A DNA stretch of 37,373 nt from Oxalobacteraceae bacterium (GTDB lineage: Bacteria; Pseudomonadota; Gammaproteobacteria; Burkholderiales; Burkholderiaceae_D): NCBI GenBank assembly GCA_027490255.1, contig JAIXYM010000164.1:1-37373 (forward strand), given 5' to 3'. Each line of letters starts with the position of its first letter. Within the stretch, counting starts at the first letter, position 1. Both the position numbers and the translations under genes were made by a program. This document shows positions 8,184-16,125 of this stretch, piece by piece. The notes below the pieces were generated by a model. That model made no database searches, was not told the origin of the DNA, and saw nothing but the letters and a program-made list of their open reading frames with translations.

Positions 8184-9112
8184 ACGTTAATCTCCATGCC
8201 ATCAAATGCGACTTCGATACCGTGCTTCGCAAGCGCTGCGTGCTCGGCTGAGTCTTCGTTCAAAATCGGGTTGGTGTTGTTGATGTGAATGAGTACCTTG
8301 CGGCGCTGACCCACACTATCGAGCACCTCAATCATGCCGCCGGGGCCTGATAGCTGCAGATGACCCATGTCCGCTGCGGTCTTTTGCGTCAGACCCAGCG
8401 TGATCATTTCGTCACTAGTCCAAACGGTGCCATCAACCAGCACGCAATCGGCTTTTTGCATCGCTTCCAGTACATGCGGCTCGATTTCGCCAAGGCCCGG
8501 CGCATAGAACAAGGTCTTGCCGGTCACTGTATTTTCGATCAGCAGCCCATTATTGTCACCGGGCTGTGGATTAGCACGATGCGGCGAGTAGGGTGGCGCC
8601 TTGCTCTTCAATGGAAGCGGATGAAAACGAATACCCGCAATACCCGGCACTTCAATCGGTGCGAAGCGCGTCTTGTCTGCGGATAGACCCTTGATTTCAT
8701 GATGCTCGACACCGCAATAGTGCGACAACACTTTGGCCAATGGCAGTCCGTGATTGAGATCATCCCAAACCGAATCCGTGCAATACAGATTGAGTTTCTT
8801 TTTCCCTTCGCGCAGCATCAGCAGTCCGGTGATGTGATCGATTTGTGCATCCATCACCATCACGGCAACAATGCCTGAATCACGTATGGCGCGCGCAGGC
8901 TGCATCACGGGATTGGAGCGCAACTGAAAAAGAATGTCGGGCGATGCATTGATCAACACCCAGTCGGTGCCATTAGCAGAGACTGCAATCGATGATTGCG
9001 TGCGCGCTTTGGCATTGATGCTGCCTTTGCGCACGCCGGCGCAGTTGGTGCAATTGCAATTCCATTGCGGGAAACCACCGCCCGCAGCAGAACCTAAAAC
9101 AAGAATTTTCAT
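8180..9112 (-). CDS. pqqB: PqqB, metallo-beta-lactamase-fold PQQ biosynthesis protein
   Basis: 310 residues. It starts [24 protein letters not shown], diagnostic for PqqB with its structural zinc cysteines, and continues with [18 protein letters not shown] in the place of the metal-binding motif. PqqB is thought to hydroxylate the crosslinked Glu-Tyr intermediate. There is no recognisable Shine-Dalgarno sequence: the 20 bases before ATG on the coding strand instead read like the anti-Shine-Dalgarno (CATCACCTCCTG), so translation may be coupled to the small upstream gene. Confidence 0.96.
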   Translation of the reverse strand: MKILVLGSAAGGGFPQWNCNCTNCAGVRKGSINAKARTQSSIAVSANGTDWVLINASPDILFQLRSNPVMQPARAIRDSGIVAVMVMDAQIDHITGLLMLREGKKKLNLYCTDSVWDDLNHGLPLAKVLSHYCGVEHHEIKGLSADKTRFAPIEVPGIAGIRFHPLPLKSKAPPYSPHRANPQPGDNNGLLIENTVTGKTLFYAPGLGEIEPHVLEAMQKADCVLVDGTVWTSDEMITLGLTQKTAADMGHLQLSGPGGMIEVLDSVGQRRKVLIHINNTNPILNEDSAEHAALAKHGIEVAFDGMEINV

Positions 9113-9130
9113 GATTTTCAGGAGGTGATG

Positions 9131-9268
9131 TTAAGTGTTGTGCGTAGCCGGGAATGCGTAATTTTTAACGCAATCGAAGCGATTGATGCAAAGACCGCTC
9201 ATTGCCTGCGCAGGAAAGCGGGATAGAAAATCGACCGAAACCATCAGGCCGGAAAAGCGGGTAGGCAT
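9131..9268 (-). CDS. small peptide gene in pqqA position, non-canonical
   Basis: A 45-residue frame that ends 18 bases before pqqB. ATG 9268 is six bases after GAGAGGAG; a further ATG at 9274 has no spacing from that site. In most PQQ clusters this position holds pqqA, a 22-30 residue peptide with an E-x3-Y core. Here the peptide ends NRFDCVKNYAFPATHNT: a Tyr is present but the residue four before it is Cys, and the only acid nearby is Asp five before. No other E-x3-Y small frame was found in the adjacent gaps. Either pqqA is elsewhere in the genome and this is a leader, or it is divergent. Confidence 0.4.
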   Translation of the reverse strand: MPTRFSGLMVSVDFLSRFPAQAMSGLCINRFDCVKNYAFPATHNT

Positions 9269-9408
9269 TGTCATCTCCTCTCGCCCCTTTGAAAACAGCG
9301 CTTTACGCGCATCGCGCAAGGTTTTTCAGAAAAATGCGTTGGGGCGAAACTGGTCTCTTGTGTTATTTATTGGGGTCATTCTAGCCCAAAGCACGCCCGG
9401 AAAAATCC

Positions 9409-10344
9409 ATGTCTGCGACTCCCTTCGACCAGCAAAACCTACCCACCAGCGATGGCCACACCTTGTTTGTTGCCCAGTACGGCCAGCCCGACGCACCCGC
9501 GGCGGTGGTCCTGCACGGCGGCCCCGGCAGCGGCACGCAGCCCTCGGTGCTGGAGTGGTTTGACCTGACGCGACAGCGCGTGGTGCTGTTTGATCAACGT
9601 GGCGCCGGAAAATCTCAACCGCACGGCGAAATCATCAACAATGACAGTACAAAACTGGTCGCCGATATCGAGATGATTCGCGAACAGTTGGGCATTGAAC
9701 GGTGGATGGTGGTCGGCGGCTCATGGGGCGCGACACTGGCGCTACTCTATGCTGCTCAACATGCACGTCGCATAAGCGCCATGGTATTGCGGGGCAGCTT
9801 TCTTGCCAGTCAGCGCGAACTGAACTGGTTTTTTCAGTCGCTGCGCGCAATGGTGCCGCATGCGTGGGAAGAAATGACGCTGGGTTGGCAGGAAGAACAA
9901 AAGCAGCAAGTGCTCGCTACACTCGGCAAACAATTACTGCACGGATCAGAACAAGAAGCTGAAGACGCTGCCACGCGCTGGGGTGCTTATGAAGAGGCCG
10001 TCATGCAAGCAATGTCGGGCAAACTAGCGCTGCCCACTACGCTATCAATAGCCACGGCACGCACGATAGGCAAGTACCGACTTCAAGCGCATTACCTTTT
10101 GAATGCCTGCTTCACGCGTGAAGCCGACTTGCTCGGCGCTGCAAACGCACTGGCCAACACGCCAACAGTGATCGTGCATGGCAGCCATGACTTGGTCTGC
10201 CCGCCAGAAAACGCAGCGCGTCTGGCCAAACTCATGCCTCATGCGCGCCTGCATTGGGTACCGCGCGGCGGACACACGCCGGCCGATCCTTTGATTGCGG
10301 CTGCACTGCGCGAAGCCGTGCTGGAACTACATCCATCATCTTGA
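9409..10344 (+). CDS. pip: prolyl aminopeptidase-like alpha/beta hydrolase
   Basis: 311 residues, matching proline iminopeptidases (about 313). The oxyanion motif HGGPGSG, the QRGAGKS motif and the nucleophile elbow GGSWGATLALLYA with catalytic Ser are present, followed by HGSHDLVCPP with the Asp and RGGHTP with the His. It would cleave N-terminal proline from peptides in the cytoplasm. It is transcribed divergently from the pqq run and convergently with the sigma-54 activator. Peptidases often neighbour pqq genes, so a role in PqqA turnover is possible but only inferred. Confidence 0.82.
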   Translation: MSATPFDQQNLPTSDGHTLFVAQYGQPDAPAAVVLHGGPGSGTQPSVLEWFDLTRQRVVLFDQRGAGKSQPHGEIINNDSTKLVADIEMIREQLGIERWMVVGGSWGATLALLYAAQHARRISAMVLRGSFLASQRELNWFFQSLRAMVPHAWEEMTLGWQEEQKQQVLATLGKQLLHGSEQEAEDAATRWGAYEEAVMQAMSGKLALPTTLSIATARTIGKYRLQAHYLLNACFTREADLLGAANALANTPTVIVHGSHDLVCPPENAARLAKLMPHARLHWVPRGGHTPADPLIAAALREAVLELHPSS

Positions 10345-10346
10345 AA

Positions 10347-10381
10347 TAAAAAAACCGGCAACGAGCGATGACTCGTGCCGG
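10347..10381 (-). terminator. terminator of the AcoR-type gene
   Basis: Read on the minus strand: a GCCGG/CCGGC hairpin with ACGAG/CTCGT arms, one bulged base and a six-base loop (10355-10381), followed by a run of eight T residues (10354-10347). It ends the minus-strand regulator gene and lies just after the stop of the convergent peptidase gene. On the plus strand no T run follows. Confidence 0.8.
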
Positions 10382-10400
10382 CTTCAGTTTGATGCTGCTG

Positions 10401-12425
10401 TTATTTCTGCAGCTTTCGATAAATGGTGTTGCGAGACACGCCTAAAGCACGAGCAGCTGCCGAGACGTTCCCGCGATGCTCATCTAAAGATTTTTGTATC
10501 GTCAACAATTCCACATCTTCCAGCCGGACGTTACCCTGACCCGGGTCAGCCTTGGCCGAACCTGGCAACACGATGTCGCTGCTGGCTGGAAGCTGACCAA
10601 CATCGTCGAGAAAATCTTCGGGTAGATGCTCGATTTTCACTTCGCGCGCGGTTCCCGCCATGACTATGGCCGTACGCAGCAAATTGGTCAGCTGTCGGAA
10701 GTTGCCCGGCCAATTGTGGCGCTTGAACAAGGCCATCACTTCGGGCGATACCGTGGGTGGCTCGCCATTGGCTTCTGCGGCCAGCAAGCGATGAATGACC
10801 ACCTCGAGGTCGCCGCGCTCGCGCAGAGGTGGCAGACGGACGACCAGGCCATTCAGACGGTAATACAAATCTTCGCGGAACTGCGCTTTTGCAATCATGT
10901 CGCGCAAGTTGCGGTTGGTCGCACAGATCAGGGCCACATTCACCGGAATGGATTTGTTACTCCCTAATGGCATGACCAGCCGCTCCTGCAGCACGCGCAG
11001 CAACCGCGCTTGCAATGCGAGAGGCATGTCACCGATTTCATCAAGGAAAAGCGATCCACCATTCGCCTGAAGGATCTTGCCGGTGCTGCCTTTTTTGCGA
11101 GCGCCGGTAAATGCGCCGTCCTCGTAACCAAATAATTCCGATTCAATCAGACTTTCAGGAATCGACGCACAGTTAACGGCAATAAAAGGACCATCGGCAC
11201 GCGGAGAATCATTGTGTATGGCCTGCGCGAGCAGTTCCTTGCCCGTGCCAGTCTCGCCCGTAATGAGAATGGGGATATCGCGGCCCATGACGAGATTAAC
11301 TTTGTGAATGATTGCAGCGACTTTTTCATCGCCGGTATCAAGATAATGCAAACTCGAGAGTCGTTGCTGACGCGTGGTCTCTTTACGTCCATCCTCACGG
11401 CGTGCAGCGGATCGCTCGGCACGGCTGGGCGCGTTATCCTGAAGCTTGCTTTCTGACTGAAAAAACAGACTCGCCGGCCTCAATTCAGCGCGAGCGGAAA
11501 CCCGCACACCCGTATGCAAGCAAAGATCTAACAGCGTGGGCGTACTCGCGCGGTAATGATCAAACAGTGCCGAGACCGGCATGCCAAACAGCGAACTGAA
11601 GGTGTGCGTTTGCAGCGCCGACAACGGCAGCCCCAGCTGAAACAGACCACTGCGATTGGCCGACAGGAAGCGGCCGGACATCGAAAATGAGGCGATACCT
11701 TCCATCAACGTGCCAATGAATTCAGGACGACTATGGAAATGCAGGGTGATAGCGTCATCGAAAGCGGCCGAGAACAATTGGTTCTCTATCATCTGGGCCG
11801 ACATACGTACCAGCGCCATCGTGTGCTTGTGAAAACTGCGCTGGTCGCCGGTGACATCGAGTACACCGATCAAGCGCCCCTGATGATCAATGATCGGCGC
11901 CGCCGAGCAGGTAAGAAAATGATTCACCGCCAGGTAATGCTGGTCCGCATGGACTAGGGTGGGCGCCTGCTCCGCGATAGCGGTGCCAATGGCGTTGGTA
12001 CCCTTGCTCTGTTCTGACCACGCGACTCCGGCGCACAAGGCCACACGGTCGGCCTTTTCCAGAAAATCATCGTCGCCCATGGTGTGCAGGATGGTGCCCT
12101 GCGCATCGGTCAGAATGACCATGCTGTGGGTGTTGATGATCTGCTCGTAGAGAGTTTCCATCACCGGCAGCGCATGGCTGTACAGCCCGCGATTCTCATC
12201 GACTCGGCAGACAAGATCGGCTCTCTGGATGGGCGAGTAGTCCGGCCGGGATTCGGGCGCCAGACCAAACAAGGCCGAACGGCGGTGGGATTCTTCAATC
12301 ATAACGGACTGATCCGAGGCATGAACTATGCCCGCCGGAGCAAGTTGCTTATCCGGCAATATCGATCGTGATGGCGCTACAGAAGACCCCCCGCCCCCGG
12401 ATTGGGGACCCGATACCTGACCCAT
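10401..12425 (-). CDS. AcoR-type sigma-54-dependent transcriptional activator
   Basis: 674 residues. The N-terminal sensor part contains a GAF domain (about 80-215) with the AcoR family motif SKGTNAIGTAIAE, then a variable region, an AAA+ domain with Walker A GETGTGKE (390-397), the sigma-54 contact loop GAFTGA (437-442) and Walker B FLDEIGD (460-466), and a C-terminal Fis-type helix-turn-helix (651-674). Such proteins activate -24/-12 promoters when they bind an inducer. AcoR-type activators often control alcohol, acetoin or volatile-compound catabolism. Two good sigma-54 promoters in this window, upstream of the PQQ dehydrogenase and of the cytochrome gene, make it their likely regulator. 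The Gly/Ser-rich first 20 residues may mean that a start further in is used. Confidence 0.93.
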   Translation of the reverse strand: MGQVSGPQSGGGGSSVAPSRSILPDKQLAPAGIVHASDQSVMIEESHRRSALFGLAPESRPDYSPIQRADLVCRVDENRGLYSHALPVMETLYEQIINTHSMVILTDAQGTILHTMGDDDFLEKADRVALCAGVAWSEQSKGTNAIGTAIAEQAPTLVHADQHYLAVNHFLTCSAAPIIDHQGRLIGVLDVTGDQRSFHKHTMALVRMSAQMIENQLFSAAFDDAITLHFHSRPEFIGTLMEGIASFSMSGRFLSANRSGLFQLGLPLSALQTHTFSSLFGMPVSALFDHYRASTPTLLDLCLHTGVRVSARAELRPASLFFQSESKLQDNAPSRAERSAARREDGRKETTRQQRLSSLHYLDTGDEKVAAIIHKVNLVMGRDIPILITGETGTGKELLAQAIHNDSPRADGPFIAVNCASIPESLIESELFGYEDGAFTGARKKGSTGKILQANGGSLFLDEIGDMPLALQARLLRVLQERLVMPLGSNKSIPVNVALICATNRNLRDMIAKAQFREDLYYRLNGLVVRLPPLRERGDLEVVIHRLLAAEANGEPPTVSPEVMALFKRHNWPGNFRQLTNLLRTAIVMAGTAREVKIEHLPEDFLDDVGQLPASSDIVLPGSAKADPGQGNVRLEDVELLTIQKSLDEHRGNVSAAARALGVSRNTIYRKLQK

Positions 12426-12545
12426 GTCTCACCCCGTCTACCCGATTGTTTCTTTTTTTATCGTTCTTGTTTTGTGGAATGTAGCACTTGTTCCGTTCTG
12501 AAGCAAAAGTCTGATAATCGGTCTGCATTGGCCCTACTTGCCACA

Positions 12546-12560
12546 TGGCACGGCTATTGC
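12546..12560 (+). promoter_or_regulatory. sigma-54 (-24/-12) promoter of the cytochrome operon
   Basis: TGGCACGGCTATTGC has GG (12547-12548) and GC (12559-12560) ten bases apart and matches the consensus TGGCACG-N4-TTGC at nearly every position. Transcription would start near 12571, about 33 bases before ATG 12604. The region 12426-12545 is also the start of the divergently transcribed activator. Confidence 0.85.
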
Positions 12561-12603
12561 GATCCTAAGTACCGTTTAATTAACCGACTCCGGAGTTTGC
12601 CTC

Positions 12604-13074
12604 ATGAAGCTGTTCACACGCCTCGCCATTTGCGGCCTCAGCGGCGCTGCCGCCCTTGTTTTTTCCCTGTCCGCGCTCGCGCACGGCGATGTTACGCCCC
12701 AGGCGGTAGATACCAAGGGTCTTCCCACGCTCGGCGACAAATGGTCTGCCGAAAACCCATACCGCGGCAATGCCGCAGCGATCAAGGTGGGTACATCGGC
12801 CTACACGCAAAACTGCGCACGCTGCCATGGCATTGACGCAATTTCCGGTGGCATCGCCCCGGATCTGCGCATGCTGGATCGTGATTGCATGACCCAGGCA
12901 GCCGATCGCAAGGCCGCCTGCTTCAAAGAAAATGACGACTACTATGCAACGACCGTGCGTAAGGGTCGCGTACGTAATGGTGCCGTTTATATGCCGCCCT
13001 TCGACGGCATCCTCCAGCAGGAAGCGGTATGGGCAATCAAGGCGTATCTGGAAACAAAGCGCGTCAAACCCTGA
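12604..13074 (+). CDS. periplasmic c-type cytochrome (PedF/c-550-like)
   Basis: 156 residues with a signal peptide (cleavage after ALA, near residue 26) and one heme-binding motif CARCH (residues about 75-79). A Met in MPPFDG is the probable sixth ligand. An extra Cys pair lies at CMTQAADRKAAC. This matches the cytochrome c550 family that takes electrons from quinoprotein ethanol dehydrogenases (PedF/ExaB type). It is the first gene of a four-gene operon with the XoxJ-like, NosR-like and ApbE proteins and is preceded by a strong sigma-54 promoter, so it should be induced together with alcohol oxidation. Confidence 0.9.
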   Translation: MKLFTRLAICGLSGAAALVFSLSALAHGDVTPQAVDTKGLPTLGDKWSAENPYRGNAAAIKVGTSAYTQNCARCHGIDAISGGIAPDLRMLDRDCMTQAADRKAACFKENDDYYATTVRKGRVRNGAVYMPPFDGILQQEAVWAIKAYLETKRVKP

Positions 13075-13087
13075 AACGTGCCGCAAA

Positions 13088-13112
13088 GGCGGCGCTCGTG
13101 CTGAGCGTCGCC
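13088..13112 (+). other. hairpin between cytochrome and binding-protein genes
   Basis: GGCGGCGCTC (13088-13097) pairs with GAGCGTCGCC (13103-13112) with one mismatch and a five-base loop. No T run follows, so it is more likely a stabilising or processing element in the transcript than a terminator. Confidence 0.5.
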
Positions 13113-13172
13113 GTGTATGATTCGTTCAATTAAAAAAAGCGCCATTCACCACGCGCATGCCAGGGGACAAGA

Positions 13173-13997
13173 ATGTATCGCTTTACCATGCGCAGCCTCA
13201 TCATCTGGCTACTCGCCAGCCTGTCGATTGCGTTCCATGGCGCCGCCTTGGCCGACATGGAAAAAATCCGTGCAAGGGGCAAACTCTCGTTTGCTGTTTA
13301 TGAGGACTTCGCACCCTTCTCAGGCAAATCGGGCGGCATCGACGTTGATCTGGCCGAGGCACTGGCGAAAAAACTGGGCCTGAAAGCGAGTTTCATCCCC
13401 TTCCCCGCCGGCGAAAACATCGACGATGATTTGCGCAACATGGTCTGGAAAGGTCATTACCTTGGCTTTGGCCCGGCTGATGTGATGATGCATGTGCCGG
13501 TTGACCGTGCAGTGATGCAAAAGAATGACAAGGTCGAAATTTTTGCACCCTACTATCGTGACACTATTCGCCTAGCGCGCAGTCTTAAAAGCATTCCCGA
13601 TCTGAACGGCGCTGAATCACTGACAGGCAAACGACTAGGCGCTGAAAAAGTATCCATTTCTGCGATGGTGTTGCTGGGCGATGCGAGCCTGCGCGACAAC
13701 GTGCAGATTTTTCCGAGCCCTGCCGATGCATTGCAAAAACTTAAAGCGGGTGAATTGGATGCCGTCGTAGCTGCACGTTCAGAAATCGAATCGGTGATTC
13801 GCGACGACAAACAAATCGAAGTGACCGAAGCACCATTTGAACGCCTGCCCCGCAAAGGCTGGGTGACTGGCATGGCGGTCAACAAAGAAAACACCGAACT
13901 CGCCAGTCTGCTGCAAGCAGCAATCAATGAAATGTTCGAATCCGGAGAAATGGCCGCAGTGTTTGCAAAACATGGCGTGCGCTCTGTCAAACCCTGA
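13173..13997 (+). CDS. XoxJ/MxaJ-like periplasmic binding protein
   Basis: 274 residues, with a signal peptide (cleaved near ALA-D, residue 28), then an SBP_bac_3-type fold beginning IRARGKLSFAVYEDFAPFSG, followed by GGIDVDLAEALAKKLG. It lacks any transporter partner here. In quinoprotein operons (mxaFJGI, xoxFGJ, and exa/ped loci) a protein of this type accompanies the dehydrogenase and is thought to help activate or assemble it, perhaps by binding the apoenzyme. ATG 13173 follows AGGGGACAAG. The alternative annotation is an amino-acid-binding protein, but the company of cytochrome c makes the quinoprotein role better supported. Confidence 0.8.
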   Translation: MYRFTMRSLIIWLLASLSIAFHGAALADMEKIRARGKLSFAVYEDFAPFSGKSGGIDVDLAEALAKKLGLKASFIPFPAGENIDDDLRNMVWKGHYLGFGPADVMMHVPVDRAVMQKNDKVEIFAPYYRDTIRLARSLKSIPDLNGAESLTGKRLGAEKVSISAMVLLGDASLRDNVQIFPSPADALQKLKAGELDAVVAARSEIESVIRDDKQIEVTEAPFERLPRKGWVTGMAVNKENTELASLLQAAINEMFESGEMAAVFAKHGVRSVKP

Positions 13998-14019
13998 ACA
14001 CCCATCCCTCGTGTAGCAC

Positions 14020-16125
14020 ATGCGTCAGCTGTTCGCCGCAGTCCTGTTGCTGTTAGCGGTCCTGCAAAGTGGGCAGGCTGGCGTAATGACGAAAGCGACT
14101 CTGTCGCAGAAATTTCCCTCGCCTTATATTGTGGGCGACAAAGACACCGAACTTCCTGTCTGGCCCATCTTCAAGCAAGAGATGACGTCGATCGAATTGA
14201 TCGGCTATGTCTACGAATCGATTGATTTCGTCTCTCTGCCCGGCTTTGCCGGTGCGCCCATCAATTTGCTGGTGGCACTCGATGCCAAAGGCAATTTCAT
14301 GGATGTGCAAGTGGTCTCGCATCATGAGCCTGTTTTTTTGGAAGGCTATGGTCCACAGCCCCTGATCAATTTCGTGAGTCAGTATAAGGGCCTGTCACTC
14401 ACACAGAACATCACCATTGAAACCGGCACGCGACAGAAGTCGCGCATGGATGGCAACAATGTGCGCATCGACGGCGTATCGAAAGCGACGGCATCGGTGC
14501 GCATCATTAATCAGACTTTGCTGACGTCATCACTGGCAGTAGCTCGCAAAAAACTCGGCTTCTCCGGCAGCCACGATCCCGATCAGATTGCGCGTGTCAA
14601 AACGAATTATTTTGAGACACTGACAGGCGCCCAATTATTCGGGAAGAATCTGATAGCACATCTCGCACTGGCCAATCTCGAGGTAGAAAAAGCCTACGCT
14701 GGCAGCTTGGGCGAAGGACTCGATACCGAGGGTAGTGCTGATCCTGATGGTATGTTCATCGATCTGTACAGTGCACTCGTGTCTGTGCCCAGCATAGGCA
14801 AAAATCTGCTGGATGCCGCCAGTTGGCAGCGATTGTCCGAACGACTGGAAAAAGGCGACCATGCGATTCTAGTGATGTGGGGCGGTCGCTATTCGATTAC
14901 ACCCGAAGATTTCAAGCCGGGTACATCACCGGAACGGCTCTCGCTCAAACAAAGTGGCCTGCCGATTGAAATGCGCGATCTGGATCTTGAACTGAAACTG
15001 GCCGATGGGACACCGCTCTCACCCGAAAATATGAAAGTGTTTCGGGTGATTGCACAAACCGGGTTGGATCTATCCAAACCCTTGGAGCTGAGCCTCGACG
15101 TTAAACGTGAAAAGGGCATGGTGTACCCAGAGATCATCCGGGCGTCATTCCCTTATCGCATCGAAGTGCCGGAACGTTTTTATGATGTGCCCGCTGGCGA
15201 CAATAAAACCTGGGTCAGCATTTGGCAGCAACGCGCAACTGAACTCGGCGTGCTTGCCGGCGCTTTGCTGATACTTAGCATCCTCCTGCTTCAACAGCGT
15301 TGGCTGACCGCCAATGCACGACGCTTTACTGTCATACGCATCAGCTTTCTGACATTTACGCTGGGCTTTATTGGCTGGTATGCACAAGGTCAGCTCTCAA
15401 TCGTCAATCTGACTGGCGTCGTGCACTCGCTGAAAGCAAGCCGCGGTCTGGCTTTCTTCCTGTATGACCCAATGACCGTATGCTTGTGGGCTTTCGTAGC
15501 CATCACATTTTTCCTATGGGGCCGCGCGACTTTTTGTGGCTGGCTATGTCCTTTCGGCGCCTTGCAGGAGCTGGTCTCGCGAGTGGCGCGATTGCTGCGG
15601 ATTCCGCAAATTAAAGTGCGGCGATCAACGGATGCGAAACTAAAAAAAATCAAATACGGCGTGCTGGCAGCGATACTGTTATCGGCTTGGTTTGCGCCGG
15701 AAGTCTCTGACAGTCTGGTGGAAATTGAGCCCTTTAAAACCGGTATCACCTTGTATTTTGTGCGCGCCTGGCCCTTTGTCGCCTATGCGATCGCCACGGT
15801 GCTCGCCAGCGCACTGGTCTATAAATTTTTCTGTCGCTATCTGTGCCCGTTCGGTGCGGGACTCGCCATATTGGGCAAACTCCAGTTGCTCAAGTGGCTG
15901 CCACGTCGCGCCGAATGCGGCACGCCCTGCCAGACTTGTAAGCATAGCTGCGACTATCAAGCCATTCGCCCCGACGGCAAGATTGACTACGCTGAATGCT
16001 TTCAATGCATGGATTGCGTGGTGATTTATCACAGCGACACACAGTGCGCGCCGCGCATCCTGCAAGCAAAGCGCGGCATGACTATACCCATTCGTCCGGT
16101 TCAAGCTTCGCTGGGGGCCCAATGA
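14020..16125 (+). CDS. NosR/NirI-like flavin and iron-sulfur membrane protein
   Basis: 701 residues. A signal sequence is followed by a periplasmic FMN-binding domain with the flavinylation motif D-G-V-S-K-A-T (residues 151-157; Thr157 is the expected FMN-linked residue). A region of several membrane helices comes next (about 405-600), with the two CxxxCP-type motifs FCGWLCPFGA and FCRYLCPFGA. At the C-terminus are ferredoxin-like cysteine clusters (CGTPCQTCKHSC and CFQCMDC). This is the architecture of NosR, which carries electrons across the membrane. No nos genes occur here. It sits between the XoxJ-like protein and ApbE (stop overlaps the apbE start) in the quinoprotein operon. Confidence 0.9.
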   Translation: MRQLFAAVLLLLAVLQSGQAGVMTKATLSQKFPSPYIVGDKDTELPVWPIFKQEMTSIELIGYVYESIDFVSLPGFAGAPINLLVALDAKGNFMDVQVVSHHEPVFLEGYGPQPLINFVSQYKGLSLTQNITIETGTRQKSRMDGNNVRIDGVSKATASVRIINQTLLTSSLAVARKKLGFSGSHDPDQIARVKTNYFETLTGAQLFGKNLIAHLALANLEVEKAYAGSLGEGLDTEGSADPDGMFIDLYSALVSVPSIGKNLLDAASWQRLSERLEKGDHAILVMWGGRYSITPEDFKPGTSPERLSLKQSGLPIEMRDLDLELKLADGTPLSPENMKVFRVIAQTGLDLSKPLELSLDVKREKGMVYPEIIRASFPYRIEVPERFYDVPAGDNKTWVSIWQQRATELGVLAGALLILSILLLQQRWLTANARRFTVIRISFLTFTLGFIGWYAQGQLSIVNLTGVVHSLKASRGLAFFLYDPMTVCLWAFVAITFFLWGRATFCGWLCPFGALQELVSRVARLLRIPQIKVRRSTDAKLKKIKYGVLAAILLSAWFAPEVSDSLVEIEPFKTGITLYFVRAWPFVAYAIATVLASALVYKFFCRYLCPFGAGLAILGKLQLLKWLPRRAECGTPCQTCKHSCDYQAIRPDGKIDYAECFQCMDCVVIYHSDTQCAPRILQAKRGMTIPIRPVQASLGAQ

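Noticed and set aside
9128..9226. 32-codon plus-strand frame as a true gene
   Set aside because: Its ribosome binding site is strong but only two bases from ATG, and the frame is antisense to the small peptide gene; kept only as a note under the anti-Shine-Dalgarno finding.
9319..9408. Sigma-54 promoter before the pqq run
   Set aside because: A GG-N10-GC pair exists on the minus strand near 9383-9400, but its -12 part lacks the TTGC core, so it is probably chance.
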